Part shown: piece after piece, positions 30,222-39,373 of the stretch | How positions within the stretch are numbered: the first letter of the stretch is position 1 | Layout of the letters: the number at the start of each line of letters is the position of its first letter | Position numbers and translations under genes: made by a program | The notes under the pieces: model-generated | Told to the model about the DNA's origin: nothing | What the model saw: only the letters and a program-made list of their open reading frames with translations | Database searches by the model: none | DNA from: Aquibacillus rhizosphaerae | GTDB lineage: Bacteria > Bacillota > Bacilli > Bacillales > Amphibacillaceae | Direction of reading: 5' to 3' | Length of the DNA: 64,000 nucleotides | Assembly: GCF_030282825.1 (NCBI RefSeq) | Contig: NZ_JASTZU010000063.1 | Coordinates: forward strand, 512,256 to 576,255

Positions 30222-31844
30222 GTGAATAAAAGTAATAAGCTGGTTCGTATGTCAAGAGTACTATCTATGGCCTTTATCATCTTCATGAAAATATATTGGT
30301 ATAAATTAAGAAAAAAACCTGAAGTAGAATGGGAAAAACTTTGGGGGGAAATCGGAACGAGGTTCAGGAAAACGCTTTTTGAATTGGAAGGTTTGCTAAT
30401 TAAAATTGGACAGCTTTTAAGCACACGTGCTGATTTATTACCTCAGGCATTTATAAAACAATTACATGATTTAACAGATAAAGTTCCTCCATCTGACTGG
30501 AATGAGATCCATCGAATTATCGAAACGGAATGGGATAAACCTCTTCACGAACACGTACTTTCTATCGATAAAGATGCTGTAGCGTCAGCATCAATCGGCG
30601 AAGTGTATAAAGGGGTTTTAAAGGATGGAACAGCCGTTGCAATCAAGGTGCAACGTCCTAATATTCAATCGATTGTCGAAATCGATTTTCGAACGCTGGG
30701 TATTATCATTTGGTTTGCTGATCATTTTGTTCCTATACCTAAAGGATTTATTAATTTCAAAGTTTTGTTTAAGGAATTAAGACAAGTAATAGAGCGTGAA
30801 CTTGACTATAAAAAAGAACTGGAATCGCTACTCTCTTTTAAAGAACGGTATAAAGATGTAGGGATTGTTCAAATTCCTTCCGTCTACTCGGATCTTAGTA
30901 CATCAAGGGTGTTGGTAATGGAATGGGTAGAAGGAATAAGATTAACAGATGCTGTGGCTTTGGACCAGTTAGAGGTGAATCGCCATCAGTTGGCAGAGCG
31001 ACTTATTGAAGTGTTTCTTCCCCAATGGCTTGAGCCTGGTACTTTCCATGCTGATCCACATCCAGGGAACGTTTTAGTTTCAAAGGAAGGAAAAATCATC
31101 CTACTGGATTTCGGAATGGTAGGAGAGATTACCAGAAAGGATGCAACTTATTTTCAGGGACTAATTGAAAGTTTTCTTACTAAAAACTACACTAAAGCAG
31201 TAGAATGCTTATCCCATTTAGGATTTCTTCTCCCCGAGGCTGATTCAAGAACAATGGAAAGGTTACTAGCTGATCTGATGTCCATCCAACCCGAGCAGTT
31301 AAAAGAATTGGATATCATCTCATTCAAATTAGAATTGAACGATATGATACAAGCGCTACCTATCCAAGTTCCAACCAGGTTTGTATTTTTAGGTCGTGCT
31401 TATGTAACTATTGAGGGAACTATTATCGATTTATCATCCAAAGAGGAACTAATCGATATAGCAAAACCTGTGTTTATGAAGTGGTTAAACAAACAAGGAA
31501 ACAATAAGTGGGCGTATGTTTGGCAATGGATACAAGCTCAGCCTATATTTAAAATCTTTCACTCGGTCACAGAGTTTCTACAATTGCCTCAGAAGCTTGA
31601 ACAATTAAAAGAAACGGAGCAACGAAGACAATTTCAGTTCACTATCTATGAAAATACCAAAAGGCAATTATTTCAACTAACACTACTTGGAATTATAGGG
31701 ATAGCTTCTGGGGCCTATTTATTGCATCCACTTACTTTGAATCTATCAATTGCCTTATTTATCGTTTCTAGTATTGGTTACTTTTTATGTAATTATAAGC
31801 AACAAAAATGGATGAAATATATGCATGAAAAACGTAGAAGATAA
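30222..31844 (+). CDS. AarF/ABC1/UbiB-family atypical kinase
   Basis: Protein of 540 residues. The family's unique K-x-G-Q motif is seen in L-L-I-K-I-G-Q-L-L-S-T-R-A-D-L-L-P, the Ala-rich nucleotide loop as A-S-A-S-I-G-E-V-Y near residue 115, the catalytic loop as F-H-A-D-P-H-P-G-N near 283, and the metal site as L-L-D-F-G-M near 302. Two membrane helices lie at the C-terminus (about 488-528). Family members support quinone or lipid metabolism; Bacillus homologues are uncharacterised to my knowledge. The start is the GTG at 30222, 6 nt after AGGAGG at 30210-30215, not the earlier GTG at 30201. Confidence 0.88.
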   Translation: MNKSNKLVRMSRVLSMAFIIFMKIYWYKLRKKPEVEWEKLWGEIGTRFRKTLFELEGLLIKIGQLLSTRADLLPQAFIKQLHDLTDKVPPSDWNEIHRIIETEWDKPLHEHVLSIDKDAVASASIGEVYKGVLKDGTAVAIKVQRPNIQSIVEIDFRTLGIIIWFADHFVPIPKGFINFKVLFKELRQVIERELDYKKELESLLSFKERYKDVGIVQIPSVYSDLSTSRVLVMEWVEGIRLTDAVALDQLEVNRHQLAERLIEVFLPQWLEPGTFHADPHPGNVLVSKEGKIILLDFGMVGEITRKDATYFQGLIESFLTKNYTKAVECLSHLGFLLPEADSRTMERLLADLMSIQPEQLKELDIISFKLELNDMIQALPIQVPTRFVFLGRAYVTIEGTIIDLSSKEELIDIAKPVFMKWLNKQGNNKWAYVWQWIQAQPIFKIFHSVTEFLQLPQKLEQLKETEQRRQFQFTIYENTKRQLFQLTLLGIIGIASGAYLLHPLTLNLSIALFIVSSIGYFLCNYKQQKWMKYMHEKRRR

Positions 31845-32156
31845 AGTTAGAAAAATCCCAGTCATTCCCATGGTTACATAATAAATAAGCTCTCAAAATA
31901 CATGAATTTATCAGTTGAAAGACTCGCTTTTGTATATATGAAAAAAATTATTTAGTTTTTAGTTAAAGCTGTTATCTAAAAGATTGTTGTTTATGACTAA
32001 ATTTATATAAAGTCTGCACTAACTGCATTGTAACTTTGCATTCTATATTGAGTGCTAAACCCAGCGCTACGGAAAAAATACGTTACGTCATTTATAATTT
32101 AGACGATAAGTAGTTTCATTATGGTTGTTACCCGGTGATAGGAAGGAGGTAGCTAG
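31845..32156. other. Intergenic region, nothing recognised
   Basis: About 310 bp of AT-rich sequence between the UbiB-family gene and a small membrane protein gene. I see no ORF with a ribosome binding site and no clear terminator. Confidence 0.4.
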
Positions 32157-32411
32157 TTGAAGACAACAATTCAAGCATTTATTTGTTCAGTTATTATTCA
32201 TTTGCTTTATATTTTTGGCACTATGACTGTGGGTTATATTAGAACAAAATACTATAAAGTAGATGAGCCTAGTGAATGGGAAAGTATAAACTATCTTCAG
32301 AGTGAAATAGCCTTTGGAATAGCCTTTTCACCTCTTTTCTATATAGTTTCTTTGGTAGGAGTAACTATTGTTTGTGGAATTATAATACTATTATATAAAA
32401 AATTTAACTAG
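32157..32411 (+). CDS. Small membrane protein, 84 residues, unknown
   Basis: Two hydrophobic helices (about 5-25 and 52-78) separated by a polar segment, with a Lys-rich C-terminus. AAGGAGGTAGCTAG before the TTG start at 32157 is a near-perfect ribosome binding site, so expression is likely despite the small size. No family is recognised. Possibly a member of the short two-helix proteins common near efflux genes. Confidence 0.65.
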   Translation: MKTTIQAFICSVIIHLLYIFGTMTVGYIRTKYYKVDEPSEWESINYLQSEIAFGIAFSPLFYIVSLVGVTIVCGIIILLYKKFN

Positions 32412-32594
32412 TGCTATAGAGGGGAAATAAGCAGTTCTTGAGATTTTAAAAAAACAAGCAAGCAACTGCTATGAAACAAATTCACTTTATATGAAAGCCA
32501 GGTTGCAATTCGAGTGATTGTCGCACTAGAGTTTTGTAAAAACTTATGTCAGTATCCTACTAAATAGTGAACTAGACCTGTCTTGAAATAAAGG

Positions 32595-33488
32595 TTAGTT
32601 ATTATGTTCATTGAAAAATATCGATACAAGGTATTCTAGGTGCTCGACTTGTTTTGAATCGAAAAGACTTGAGTTTTTTAAAGGTACCAACGTGTTTTCT
32701 ATTAAAAAAGCTCTGGGATTTTTAGCGTGTAACAATTCATCTTGAATAAAGTCTAACAACTCTATATATTTTGTAGCATCATGATTTTCAAGGCTTATCT
32801 TTTTTAAGTCGTTTATCGATTGATTAAGTTCTTCTTGAAACGTTCCATTAACCTTGAGTTTTTTTGGAACCCACTTATCTAGAAGCTCAGGCTCATTTAG
32901 TTGCTCCCCAGACGTTGCCAACTCTTTCACCATCTTCTCAACTCTAAGTACGCTGTAAAGGACAACTTGGTGGACGCCTGTCGTGTACCGATCATGTTCC
33001 AAAGCATAGTACTTCATGTTTTGATTTAGGATACCAATAAACATAATCGCACAGTCCAACAAATAAGGCTTTTTGTCTTCTCCAAAAATCTCAACAAATC
33101 GTTCGAATGTCCACTTTATAACCCCTATTTGTGCTTCTTTAACAAATTGCTTCAATTCCGGATCGGGTGAAATTAGAACCTCTTCAAAAAGAGTAAACAA
33201 TTTGTACTTTCTATTGATATTCATCTGTAGTTCAAATTGCTTTATGAAGACGTCAAGATCGGATTCATCCTTACCAATAAGTAACTCATTTCGCTCCTTT
33301 TTCATCTTGCTATGTAAGCCTTTAAAAATAGAAATGAGTAATTCATTTTTAGAGGCGAAATAATTGTAGAATGTCCCTTTCGAAATCCCACTATAATCTA
33401 GAATGTCTTGAATTGATGTTGCATGATAACCACGATCAATAAATAACTGATGTGACATTTTTATTACATGTTGTTTCCGAGAATTCAT
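32595..33488 (-). CDS. TetR/AcrR-family transcriptional regulator
   Basis: Repressor-type protein of 297 residues, longer than the usual ~200. The N-terminal TetR helix-turn-helix is clear: F-I-D-R-G-Y-H-A-T-S-I near residue 16 and the recognition part I-S-K-G-T-F-Y-N-Y-F near 35-45. The C-terminal ~240 residues would bind an effector and form the dimer. It is divergent from the DHA2-type MFS gene, with 215 bp between them. That gap holds a promoter and TGAAC-type inverted repeats, so it probably represses the transporter until the exported compound binds. AAAGGTGATAAA precedes the ATG. Confidence 0.88.
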   Translation of the reverse strand: MNSRKQHVIKMSHQLFIDRGYHATSIQDILDYSGISKGTFYNYFASKNELLISIFKGLHSKMKKERNELLIGKDESDLDVFIKQFELQMNINRKYKLFTLFEEVLISPDPELKQFVKEAQIGVIKWTFERFVEIFGEDKKPYLLDCAIMFIGILNQNMKYYALEHDRYTTGVHQVVLYSVLRVEKMVKELATSGEQLNEPELLDKWVPKKLKVNGTFQEELNQSINDLKKISLENHDATKYIELLDFIQDELLHAKNPRAFLIENTLVPLKNSSLFDSKQVEHLEYLVSIFFNEHNN

Positions 33489-33616
33489 TTTATCACCTTT
33501 ATTTTTATATATTTAAAATTCTGCAAATTTATAGATTGTACTGGTAGTCTAATATGTATCATAACCTACTCTCATCAGTTAAACAAACCCTTTTGTTAAT
33601 AGGCTGAAATTAGTCT

Positions 33617-33644
33617 TGCATTCTTTGGAACAGTGTTATATGAT
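33617..33644 (+). promoter_or_regulatory. SigA-type promoter for the DHA2 efflux gene
   Basis: TTGCAT (33617-33622) and TATGAT (33639-33644) are spaced by 16 bp. A start near 33650 would place the inverted repeats at 33655-33681 immediately downstream. Confidence 0.6.
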
Positions 33645-33654
33645 ATTGCCTATG

Positions 33655-33681
33655 TGAACAAATGGTTCAAGTTTATGAACC
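33655..33681 (+). promoter_or_regulatory. Probable TetR-type operator
   Basis: Three alternating half-sites: TGAAC(A) at 33655, GGTTCA at 33664-33669 and TGAACC at 33676-33681. They form two overlapping inverted repeats that share the central GGTTCA. The placement just after the -10 of the efflux gene and next to the divergent tetR gene fits a repressor site. Confidence 0.65.
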
Positions 33682-33703
33682 GATAGTATAGGAGGGAATA
33701 ACC

Positions 33704-35209
33704 ATGAATTCAACCCATAAGACCAAGGCTCCAAACTACGGAATTCTTGCAGTCTTAATGATTGGAGCTTTTATTGCATTTTTAAACAATACGTTACTAA
33801 ATATTGCACTTCCATCCATTATGACGGATTTGAAAATAGAAACGACAACAGTACAGTGGTTAACAACTGGCTTTATGTTAGTGAATGGTATCCTGATCCC
33901 AACCACAGCATATTTAATCCAAAAATATTCCGTTCGAGTGCTTTTTATAGCTGCGATGAGCTTATTTTTACTTGGAACAGTTGTTGCAGGTTTATCGCAT
34001 GTATTCCCGTTGTTGCTTGCGGGAAGAATGCTACAAGCTTCTGGAACAGCAATCATGATGCCACTATTAATGAATGTCATGTTGGTAAGCTTCCCTGTTG
34101 AAAAACGAGGCGCTGCAATGGGGATTTTTGGTTTAATTTTAATGGCTGCACCAGCAATCGGTCCGACTTTATCTGGTTGGATTATCGAGCACTATGACTG
34201 GAGAATGTTGTTTCATTTCGTAACACCTATTGCAGCTCTCGTCTTATTACTTGGTATTTTATTATTGAAAGATAAAAAAGAAAAAGTGAATATTCGACTG
34301 GATATTCTTTCACTTTTATTATCAAGTGCAGGTTTTGGAGGCATTCTGTATGGCTTTAGCTCTGCAGGCAACAAGGGTTGGGGCAATCCGCTTGTCTATG
34401 GAACAATTATTGTTGGGGTTGTATCTTTAACTACGTTTATTTTACGTCAGTCCAAACTTGAAAGACCCATGTTGAACTTCAGTATTTTTAAGTATCCGAT
34501 GTTTGCTTTATCCTCATCAATTACGATGGTTTTAAATATGGCCATGTTTTCTGGAATGCTTTTGCTACCGATATATGTTCAAACGATTCGTGGAATATCA
34601 CCATTTGACGCAGGACTATTAATGTTACCAGGTGCCCTAGTAATGGCATTTATGTCACCAATAACAGGAAGATTATTTGATAAGTTCGGTGGACGGGTGC
34701 TGGCTATTACCGGATTATCGATTACTGTAATTACGACATACCTTTTCAGTACGTTGTCATTAGATTCTACGTACAGTTATTTGGTTGTGTTAAATGCTAT
34801 CCGCATGTTAGGGATATCGATGGTAATGATGCCAGTATCTACAAACGGTTTAAATCAATTACCAGCAAAATTTTATCCGCATGGAACAGCGATGAACAAT
34901 ACGTTGAACCAAGTTTCAGGAGCAATCGGAACAGCATTGTTAGTGACGCTAATGTCTAATAGAACGGAATCTACAGCAACTACATTAGCTGCAGAATTAG
35001 GAGTATCAGCTGCTGAGGCGCAACAACAAATTATGATTGAATCGATGCTAAAAGGAATTAACTTTGCATTTTTCATCTCTTCCATCATTGCCATTGTAGC
35101 ACTCATTCTTGCATTCTTTATTAAGCGAGCAACACCACAAGATGGTCCAATTGAAATCAAACCATCTGATGATAATGAGCAAAATGTTGTCCCAAATTTA
35201 GGGACGTAA
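33704..35209 (+). CDS. DHA2-family MFS drug efflux transporter
   Basis: Proton-coupled exporter of 501 residues with fourteen predicted helices, as in EmrB/QacA/LmrB. Typical sequences are F-L-N-N-T-L-L-N-I-A-L-P-S-I in helix 1, W-L-T-T-G-F-M-L in helix 2 and the motif C region G-P-T-L-S-G-W-I near residue 155. Members export lipophilic drugs and antibiotics; the substrate cannot be read from sequence. GGAGGGAATAACC precedes the ATG. Expression is probably controlled by the divergent TetR protein through the operator at 33655-33681. Confidence 0.92.
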   Translation: MNSTHKTKAPNYGILAVLMIGAFIAFLNNTLLNIALPSIMTDLKIETTTVQWLTTGFMLVNGILIPTTAYLIQKYSVRVLFIAAMSLFLLGTVVAGLSHVFPLLLAGRMLQASGTAIMMPLLMNVMLVSFPVEKRGAAMGIFGLILMAAPAIGPTLSGWIIEHYDWRMLFHFVTPIAALVLLLGILLLKDKKEKVNIRLDILSLLLSSAGFGGILYGFSSAGNKGWGNPLVYGTIIVGVVSLTTFILRQSKLERPMLNFSIFKYPMFALSSSITMVLNMAMFSGMLLLPIYVQTIRGISPFDAGLLMLPGALVMAFMSPITGRLFDKFGGRVLAITGLSITVITTYLFSTLSLDSTYSYLVVLNAIRMLGISMVMMPVSTNGLNQLPAKFYPHGTAMNNTLNQVSGAIGTALLVTLMSNRTESTATTLAAELGVSAAEAQQQIMIESMLKGINFAFFISSIIAIVALILAFFIKRATPQDGPIEIKPSDDNEQNVVPNLGT

Positions 35210-35333
35210 GGTCACGTTTTTATTCCGCTCAGGTCCCTATTCTAGACATTATCCATCTTTTCGGTTTACGATAAATGTAAATAGACTCGCCAAGGAGCGT
35301 GTCTTTTAACATAAGTAGAAAGGGTGGAGAAAA

Positions 35334-35984
35334 ATGAAGGTACTTGTAGTTGGCGCAAATGGTCAAATTGGAAAACATCTTGTTACATTCATTCAAGTCG
35401 GTGATGGTCTTGAAGCAAGAGCGATGATTCGTAACCAGGAGCAAGCGTCCTTCTTTGAAGAATTAGGTGCGGAAACAGCAGTTGTTGATCTTGAACATGA
35501 TACCGAAACGATTGCTAAAGCAGCTGAAGGTGTCGATGCGATTGTATTCACAGCTGGTTCAGGTCCACACACAGGCAAAGACAAAACAATAATGATTGAT
35601 TTGGACGGTGCTGTGAAAACAATCGAGGCAGCTAAATTAGCTGGTGTGAAGCGATTCGTTATGATTAGTTCGTTTGACACAAGACGAGAGGCAATTCAAG
35701 CTGCTCCTGCATCCTTTGCCCCGTATGTGGCAGCTAAGCATTATGCGGACGAATGGTTACGGTCATCAGATTTGGATTACACGATTATTCATCCTGGAGC
35801 ACTTACGAATGAAAAAGGAACAGGTAAAGTTCAGGCTGCATCTGAAGTGGAAAGAGGAGAAATTCCGCGCGAGGATGTTGCAAGTGTCATTACGGCTTGC
35901 TTAAAAAATCAATCAACAGTAGGCAAAGAATTTCAGATAGTAACTGGAACTATACCTATCAAGGATGCAATGAAACTAATTTAA
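35334..35984 (+). CDS. NAD(P)-binding SDR-type protein (YhfK-like)
   Basis: Atypical short-chain dehydrogenase of 216 residues with the N-terminal dinucleotide motif G-A-N-G-Q-I-G-K (about residues 7-14) and the V-M-I-S-S block near 107-111. It also has the Y-V-A-A-K-H-Y-A-D-E segment carrying a Tyr-x-x-x-Lys arrangement near 128-132. It belongs to the NmrA/YhfK-like group often annotated as NAD-dependent epimerase or flavin-reductase-like. Its substrate is unknown. AAAGGGTGGAG precedes the ATG and a terminator follows. It is 124 bp after the efflux gene and may have its own promoter. Confidence 0.85.
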   Translation: MKVLVVGANGQIGKHLVTFIQVGDGLEARAMIRNQEQASFFEELGAETAVVDLEHDTETIAKAAEGVDAIVFTAGSGPHTGKDKTIMIDLDGAVKTIEAAKLAGVKRFVMISSFDTRREAIQAAPASFAPYVAAKHYADEWLRSSDLDYTIIHPGALTNEKGTGKVQAASEVERGEIPREDVASVITACLKNQSTVGKEFQIVTGTIPIKDAMKLI

Positions 35985-35998
35985 ATATAGGAACAATG

Positions 35999-36028
35999 AA
36001 GAGGACAGTGTTTCTGTCCTCTTTATTT
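35999..36028 (+). terminator. Terminator after the SDR gene
   Basis: AAGAGGACAG (35999-36008) pairs with CTGTCCTCTT (36014-36023) around a 5-nt loop, then ATTTT. Confidence 0.88.
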
Positions 36029-36120
36029 TGGAATTTTCTCTAAATATTTGTATCTTATAATAGTTTTACGAACGGATAGTTATTAAACTTTAGAATTGTT
36101 CTTGTTTTCAATATAATAAA

Positions 36121-36204
36121 GATGCACCGGGGGATAATGGTAAACGATACACAAAAGAAGATTATGAAAGGTTTGAACGAATTAAATATAAAGGTATGAT
36201 ATAA
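36121..36204 (+). pseudogene. Short protein-like remnant, possibly from a MerR-type regulator
   Basis: An open stretch of 27 codons ends in R-Y-T-K-E-D-Y-E-R-F-E-R-I-K-Y-K-G-M-I and a TAA. The R-Y-T-x-E-D-x-E-R-x-x-x-I-K pattern recalls the end of the MerR helix-turn-helix, but the fragment has no start, no ribosome binding site and a stop upstream. I regard it as a fossil; the family call is weak. Confidence 0.3.
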
Positions 36205-36331
36205 AAGGTGGAATTACACCCCAATATAAAATGAATAAGTGGTGCTATACTTAATAATGCCTTTCATATCGAATAAGACAATGTGAATGGAAGGACTTTT
36301 ATATAATGCCTATTTTTATTTGGGAGGTCAC

Positions 36332-37321
36332 ATGATTTTGTTAAAAAGCTTGAGATTAATAATTCTGCTAGTAATATTGTTTGGTGCTGGTCTATATGGT
36401 TTAAAGCTTGTCACACAACCAGAACCTACTCTGCCAATCAATCGTGTGTCTGGTGTTGATTACACTGTAACGCCAATAGAATTACATATACCAGAAAGGA
36501 TTCAGAGATTACCTGAACTCGCGATCCAAGCTAGTTCGGTCATATTGATAAACGTAGATAATGGCAACATTCTTTATGAGCGTAATAATGACCAATCCTT
36601 TCCTGTTGCTAGTATGTCAAAAATGATGACCGAGCTTTTAGTTTTAGAAGCGATTCAGCAACAAAAAGTCACATGGAATCAAACGGTAGAAGTTAGCAAT
36701 TATGCTTATACCATATCCAATTCCCCAGGGTTTTCTTCCGTACATTTACAAAAGGGACAAACGTATACGATTCGCGAGTTATTTGAGGCGATGGCGATTC
36801 ATTCGGCAAATGGTGCAGCGATTGCTTTAGCTGAGGCTGTTGCGGGTAGTGAAAAGGATTTTGTGTTACAAATGAATCAAAAAGCTGAAGAAATGGGATT
36901 TGAACACACACAATATGTAAATAGTACGGGATTAAATAACAAGGATCTTGGAACGTTTTATTCTGTCGGAGCTGAAACAGATTCAAATAGAATGTCTGCA
37001 CAGGAAGTAGCAATGCTTGCTAGGCATTTAATTCAATCATTTCCTACTATTCTTGATGTCATTGATGCTTCCACTTATACAATGGGCCAACAAACATTTA
37101 CAAATACAAATTGGATGCTACCTACCTTAAATGTACAAAATCTGGGTTATGAAGGAGTCGATGGACTTAAAACAGGGTTTACAGATGAAGCGGGCTATTG
37201 TTTTGCTGGTACGGTTGAAAGACAGGGTGAGAGGTTCGTATCGGTTGTTATGGGAACATCTACTAAAACGGAACGCTTCTCTGAAACAAAACGATTGTAC
37301 GAAGCAGCTTTTGGTCGATGA
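36332..37321 (+). CDS. D-alanyl-D-alanine carboxypeptidase (DacF-type, class S11)
   Basis: Penicillin-binding protein of 329 residues that trims the pentapeptide side chains of peptidoglycan. Active-site motifs are complete: Ser94-x-x-Lys97 in S-M-S-K, Ser158-Ala-Asn160, and Lys280-Thr-Gly in K-T-G-F-T. An N-terminal hydrophobic segment (about 8-24) anchors or exports it. It ends soon after the peptidase domain and lacks the C-terminal PBP5-like beta domain. I start at 36332 because GGGAGG lies 4 nt ahead, not at the ATG in the same frame at 36287. B. subtilis DacF acts in the forespore; whether this one does is not shown by sequence. Confidence 0.9.
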   Translation: MILLKSLRLIILLVILFGAGLYGLKLVTQPEPTLPINRVSGVDYTVTPIELHIPERIQRLPELAIQASSVILINVDNGNILYERNNDQSFPVASMSKMMTELLVLEAIQQQKVTWNQTVEVSNYAYTISNSPGFSSVHLQKGQTYTIRELFEAMAIHSANGAAIALAEAVAGSEKDFVLQMNQKAEEMGFEHTQYVNSTGLNNKDLGTFYSVGAETDSNRMSAQEVAMLARHLIQSFPTILDVIDASTYTMGQQTFTNTNWMLPTLNVQNLGYEGVDGLKTGFTDEAGYCFAGTVERQGERFVSVVMGTSTKTERFSETKRLYEAAFGR

Positions 37322-37363
37322 ATAATTTCATTCATAATTTTATAGATTTTTTACTAGTTGAGC

Positions 37364-37473
37364 CAATTTCATAATTACCTTATTCAGTCATCTATGACAA
37401 TATATAGTTTGGAAATGGTTTTCTCCAACTATATATTGTTGTAGGTGACGACAAGATTGGTATTATGAAATTG
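37364..37473. repeat. ~110-nt palindromic repeat, copy B (most regular)
   Basis: Ends CAATTTCATAATTACC (37364-37379) and GGTATTATGAAATTG (37459-37473) are inverted. Inside, a stem of about 26 pairs is formed by GTCATCTATGACAATATATA... and its partner ending TTGTAGGTGAC. Departures from perfect pairing in the outer part of this stem are G-T, which would stay paired as RNA. It lies 43 bp after the carboxypeptidase stop codon. Confidence 0.85.
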
Positions 37474-38072
37474 ATTAAGTTTGTTTGTAATTTAATATAA
37501 GACCCTTAAAAATTCTCCTTGATTAAAGTTGTTTTTTAAAAGTTTGTCCTCTTAAAATGGTAATAAAATCATGCATAAAAGCTTCAAGGATGACATTAAC
37601 TTATAAGGAGCTAACGTAGAATAGGGTAAATCCTTGGCAAAAGAAATTCACTTTAACTTATGCTGGCCGCTAGTCAATGGTTAAGGTGACCAGAATGGAA
37701 GAGTGAAAAGTATGCATTTGAATGCGACTGCATCAACTATTACTTACCAATATGAATACATTAGGAGCCTTTGCTGTTACTGAACAATTTGGCTTACTTC
37801 TGGGTCTTCCTGAAATTACTCAGATAACGTAACCAGTTATTCACCAAAAGCAAACAAACCAGCTAGTCATCAAAGAATATATGTTAGAAATGGCATCCAT
37901 TTCAATAATTTACGAATTAGATATATAAATCTACTGCAAACCTTCCTCTCTTAGAAACAAAAATCCTTTTCCTTATAACATAGATGTTTCATCACATCGT
38001 CTCACACAATTGTCAAATGACGTTTCTTCTTCAAGTAGGCTAAAGACAAAAGTTTTCACTTTGTAAAGTTAG
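37474..38072. other. Intergenic region of 600 bp, no gene recognised
   Basis: Stop codons are frequent in all frames. A short frame around 37752-37830 (MNTLGAFAVTEQFGLLLG...) looks faintly protein-like but has no ribosome binding site. I see no RNA gene or terminator here. Confidence 0.4.
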
Positions 38073-38648
38073 GTGATACAACATGAAACACCGGATTACT
38101 TTTTTAAAAATGAGGTCCATATTGTAAAACGAATGAAAAGAAAGGATGAAAGCAACGCTGAACGTGTCGTGTACGGTGCAATGCTTGGAGTGATTGCTGC
38201 CATACTACAGACGTCAGGAATGTTTGGCGGTATCGGACTTTTAATTAGTGCACTATCTTCGCTTCCAATAGTTTTAGCTGCATTAAGGTCACTTCAAACA
38301 AGCTTTTTAACCTATTTGGTAACTTTTGCACTTTTATCTATGATTCAACCTGGAGAAGCTTATTTATATTTATTTACAACAGGATTACTAGGACTTAGCA
38401 TGGGCTTTACTTTTAGGACATTTAAAAAAGGATGGATGATAGTTATATTTTCTGCAGTAGCTTTGATGTTAGTTATTTTATTTTTATTATTTGTAATCCA
38501 ATTTCCAGTACTGGGTCCTTCAGTGGGAGAGGAACTGGATCTGCGGATGGTTATCTACATTTTCCTATTTACATTGATGTATAGTTTCATTTGGATGAAA
38601 GGGATAATCTTCATTGTTAACAAATACGCTGCAATTGCTGGTGAATAA
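38073..38648 (+). CDS. Integral membrane protein, unknown (five helices)
   Basis: Up to 191 residues with about five hydrophobic helices between residues 32 and 180, and a basic N-terminus (KRMKRKDES). The general look is that of an ECF-type substrate-binding subunit or YybS-like protein, but I cannot name a family. The start is uncertain: the GTG at 38073 has only a weak AGTTAGG ahead, and the ATG at 38133 lacks good spacing to GAGGT at 38112. A long-stem terminator lies at 38783. Confidence 0.65.
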   Translation: MIQHETPDYFFKNEVHIVKRMKRKDESNAERVVYGAMLGVIAAILQTSGMFGGIGLLISALSSLPIVLAALRSLQTSFLTYLVTFALLSMIQPGEAYLYLFTTGLLGLSMGFTFRTFKKGWMIVIFSAVALMLVILFLLFVIQFPVLGPSVGEELDLRMVIYIFLFTLMYSFIWMKGIIFIVNKYAAIAGE

Positions 38649-38782
38649 AGAGAAAATACTCCATTTGAGATTTTGGTGTTTGGCTTTTCTAATTCGGAAG
38701 CGACTTCTATGATAAAGAACTTTATGTAAGAGAATCATCTACAAATTTTCAAAGTGTACACAGACTTGTCTTATGGTTTCGT

Positions 38783-38829
38783 ATATAAAAGCCACACGTA
38801 TCCTACCAAGAAAACAAGTGGCTTTTATA
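38783..38829. terminator. Inverted repeat, probable terminator
   Basis: TATAAAAGCCAC (38783-38794) is perfectly inverted at 38818-38829 around a 23-nt loop. The 3' arm carries TTTTATA. It could end the membrane protein transcript or the leftward transcript arriving from 38975. Confidence 0.7.
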
Positions 38830-38974
38830 AACTAGTAAGGGGTTAGTTTTTGGAGTTCATTACCAAAAACAGGAATAGGGTGAGGGCCTTCCTATTCTAC
38901 CGTTCAATAGGAGATGTTAATGAGCACATTGGCTGTTATGGCTTGGATTATCTTTATATCTCTGAAACTAATAT

Positions 38975-39094
38975 TTAGCTATAATCTCCACCCGTAGGGT
39001 AGTTATTACCTACGATGACTAATAGGACGAAAAGAACAACTAACAAAATAAAACTGTTATTTCAACCGAAGTTTCCTCCACTCAACTGATTCAT
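38975..39094 (-). pseudogene. YjcZ-like sporulation protein gene with an in-frame TGA
   Basis: Read leftward: MNQLSGGNFG, then TGA at 39064-39062, then NNSFILLVVLFVLLVIVGNN...GGDYS and a stop. The hydrophobic core L-L-V-V-L-F-V-L-L-V-I-V-G is that of the YjcZ/YtzE-like tiny membrane proteins made in sporulation, and it parallels the intact gene at 39971. A single G-to-A change (TGG to TGA) explains the break; nothing else is damaged, and AGAGGGG precedes the ATG. No hairpin follows this TGA. It is probably a recent nonsense mutation, unless TGA is read through. Confidence 0.7.
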
Positions 39095-39321
39095 CCCCTC
39101 TCTTTTCTAAACTTGATACTATGGTGAAATAATAGAAAGGGAAAGGCGTATGATACTAGAGAGAGAAAAAACAATGATTGTCTTGGTTAATCCTATAGGA
39201 GAAAGTGTATAATTGTGGGATCCATCTATTCTATTGAGTTGTAAAAAACTATGGTTATAAAGAGAGAAGTAACATTCTATCAATTTAGTAAAAGATTGAT
39301 AAGAGGTTTTATATCAAAATT

Positions 39322-39360
39322 GTGTCATTGTCACTCTAACTGGTTGAGAGACAATGACAC
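39322..39360 (-). terminator. Terminator of the 137-residue protein gene
   Basis: GTGTCATTGTC (39322-39332) is inverted at 39350-39360. On the minus strand the stem is followed by AATTTTG. It lies just after the stop codon of the leftward gene at 39374. Confidence 0.7.
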
Positions 39361-39373
39361 GGTTTATCTTTGC

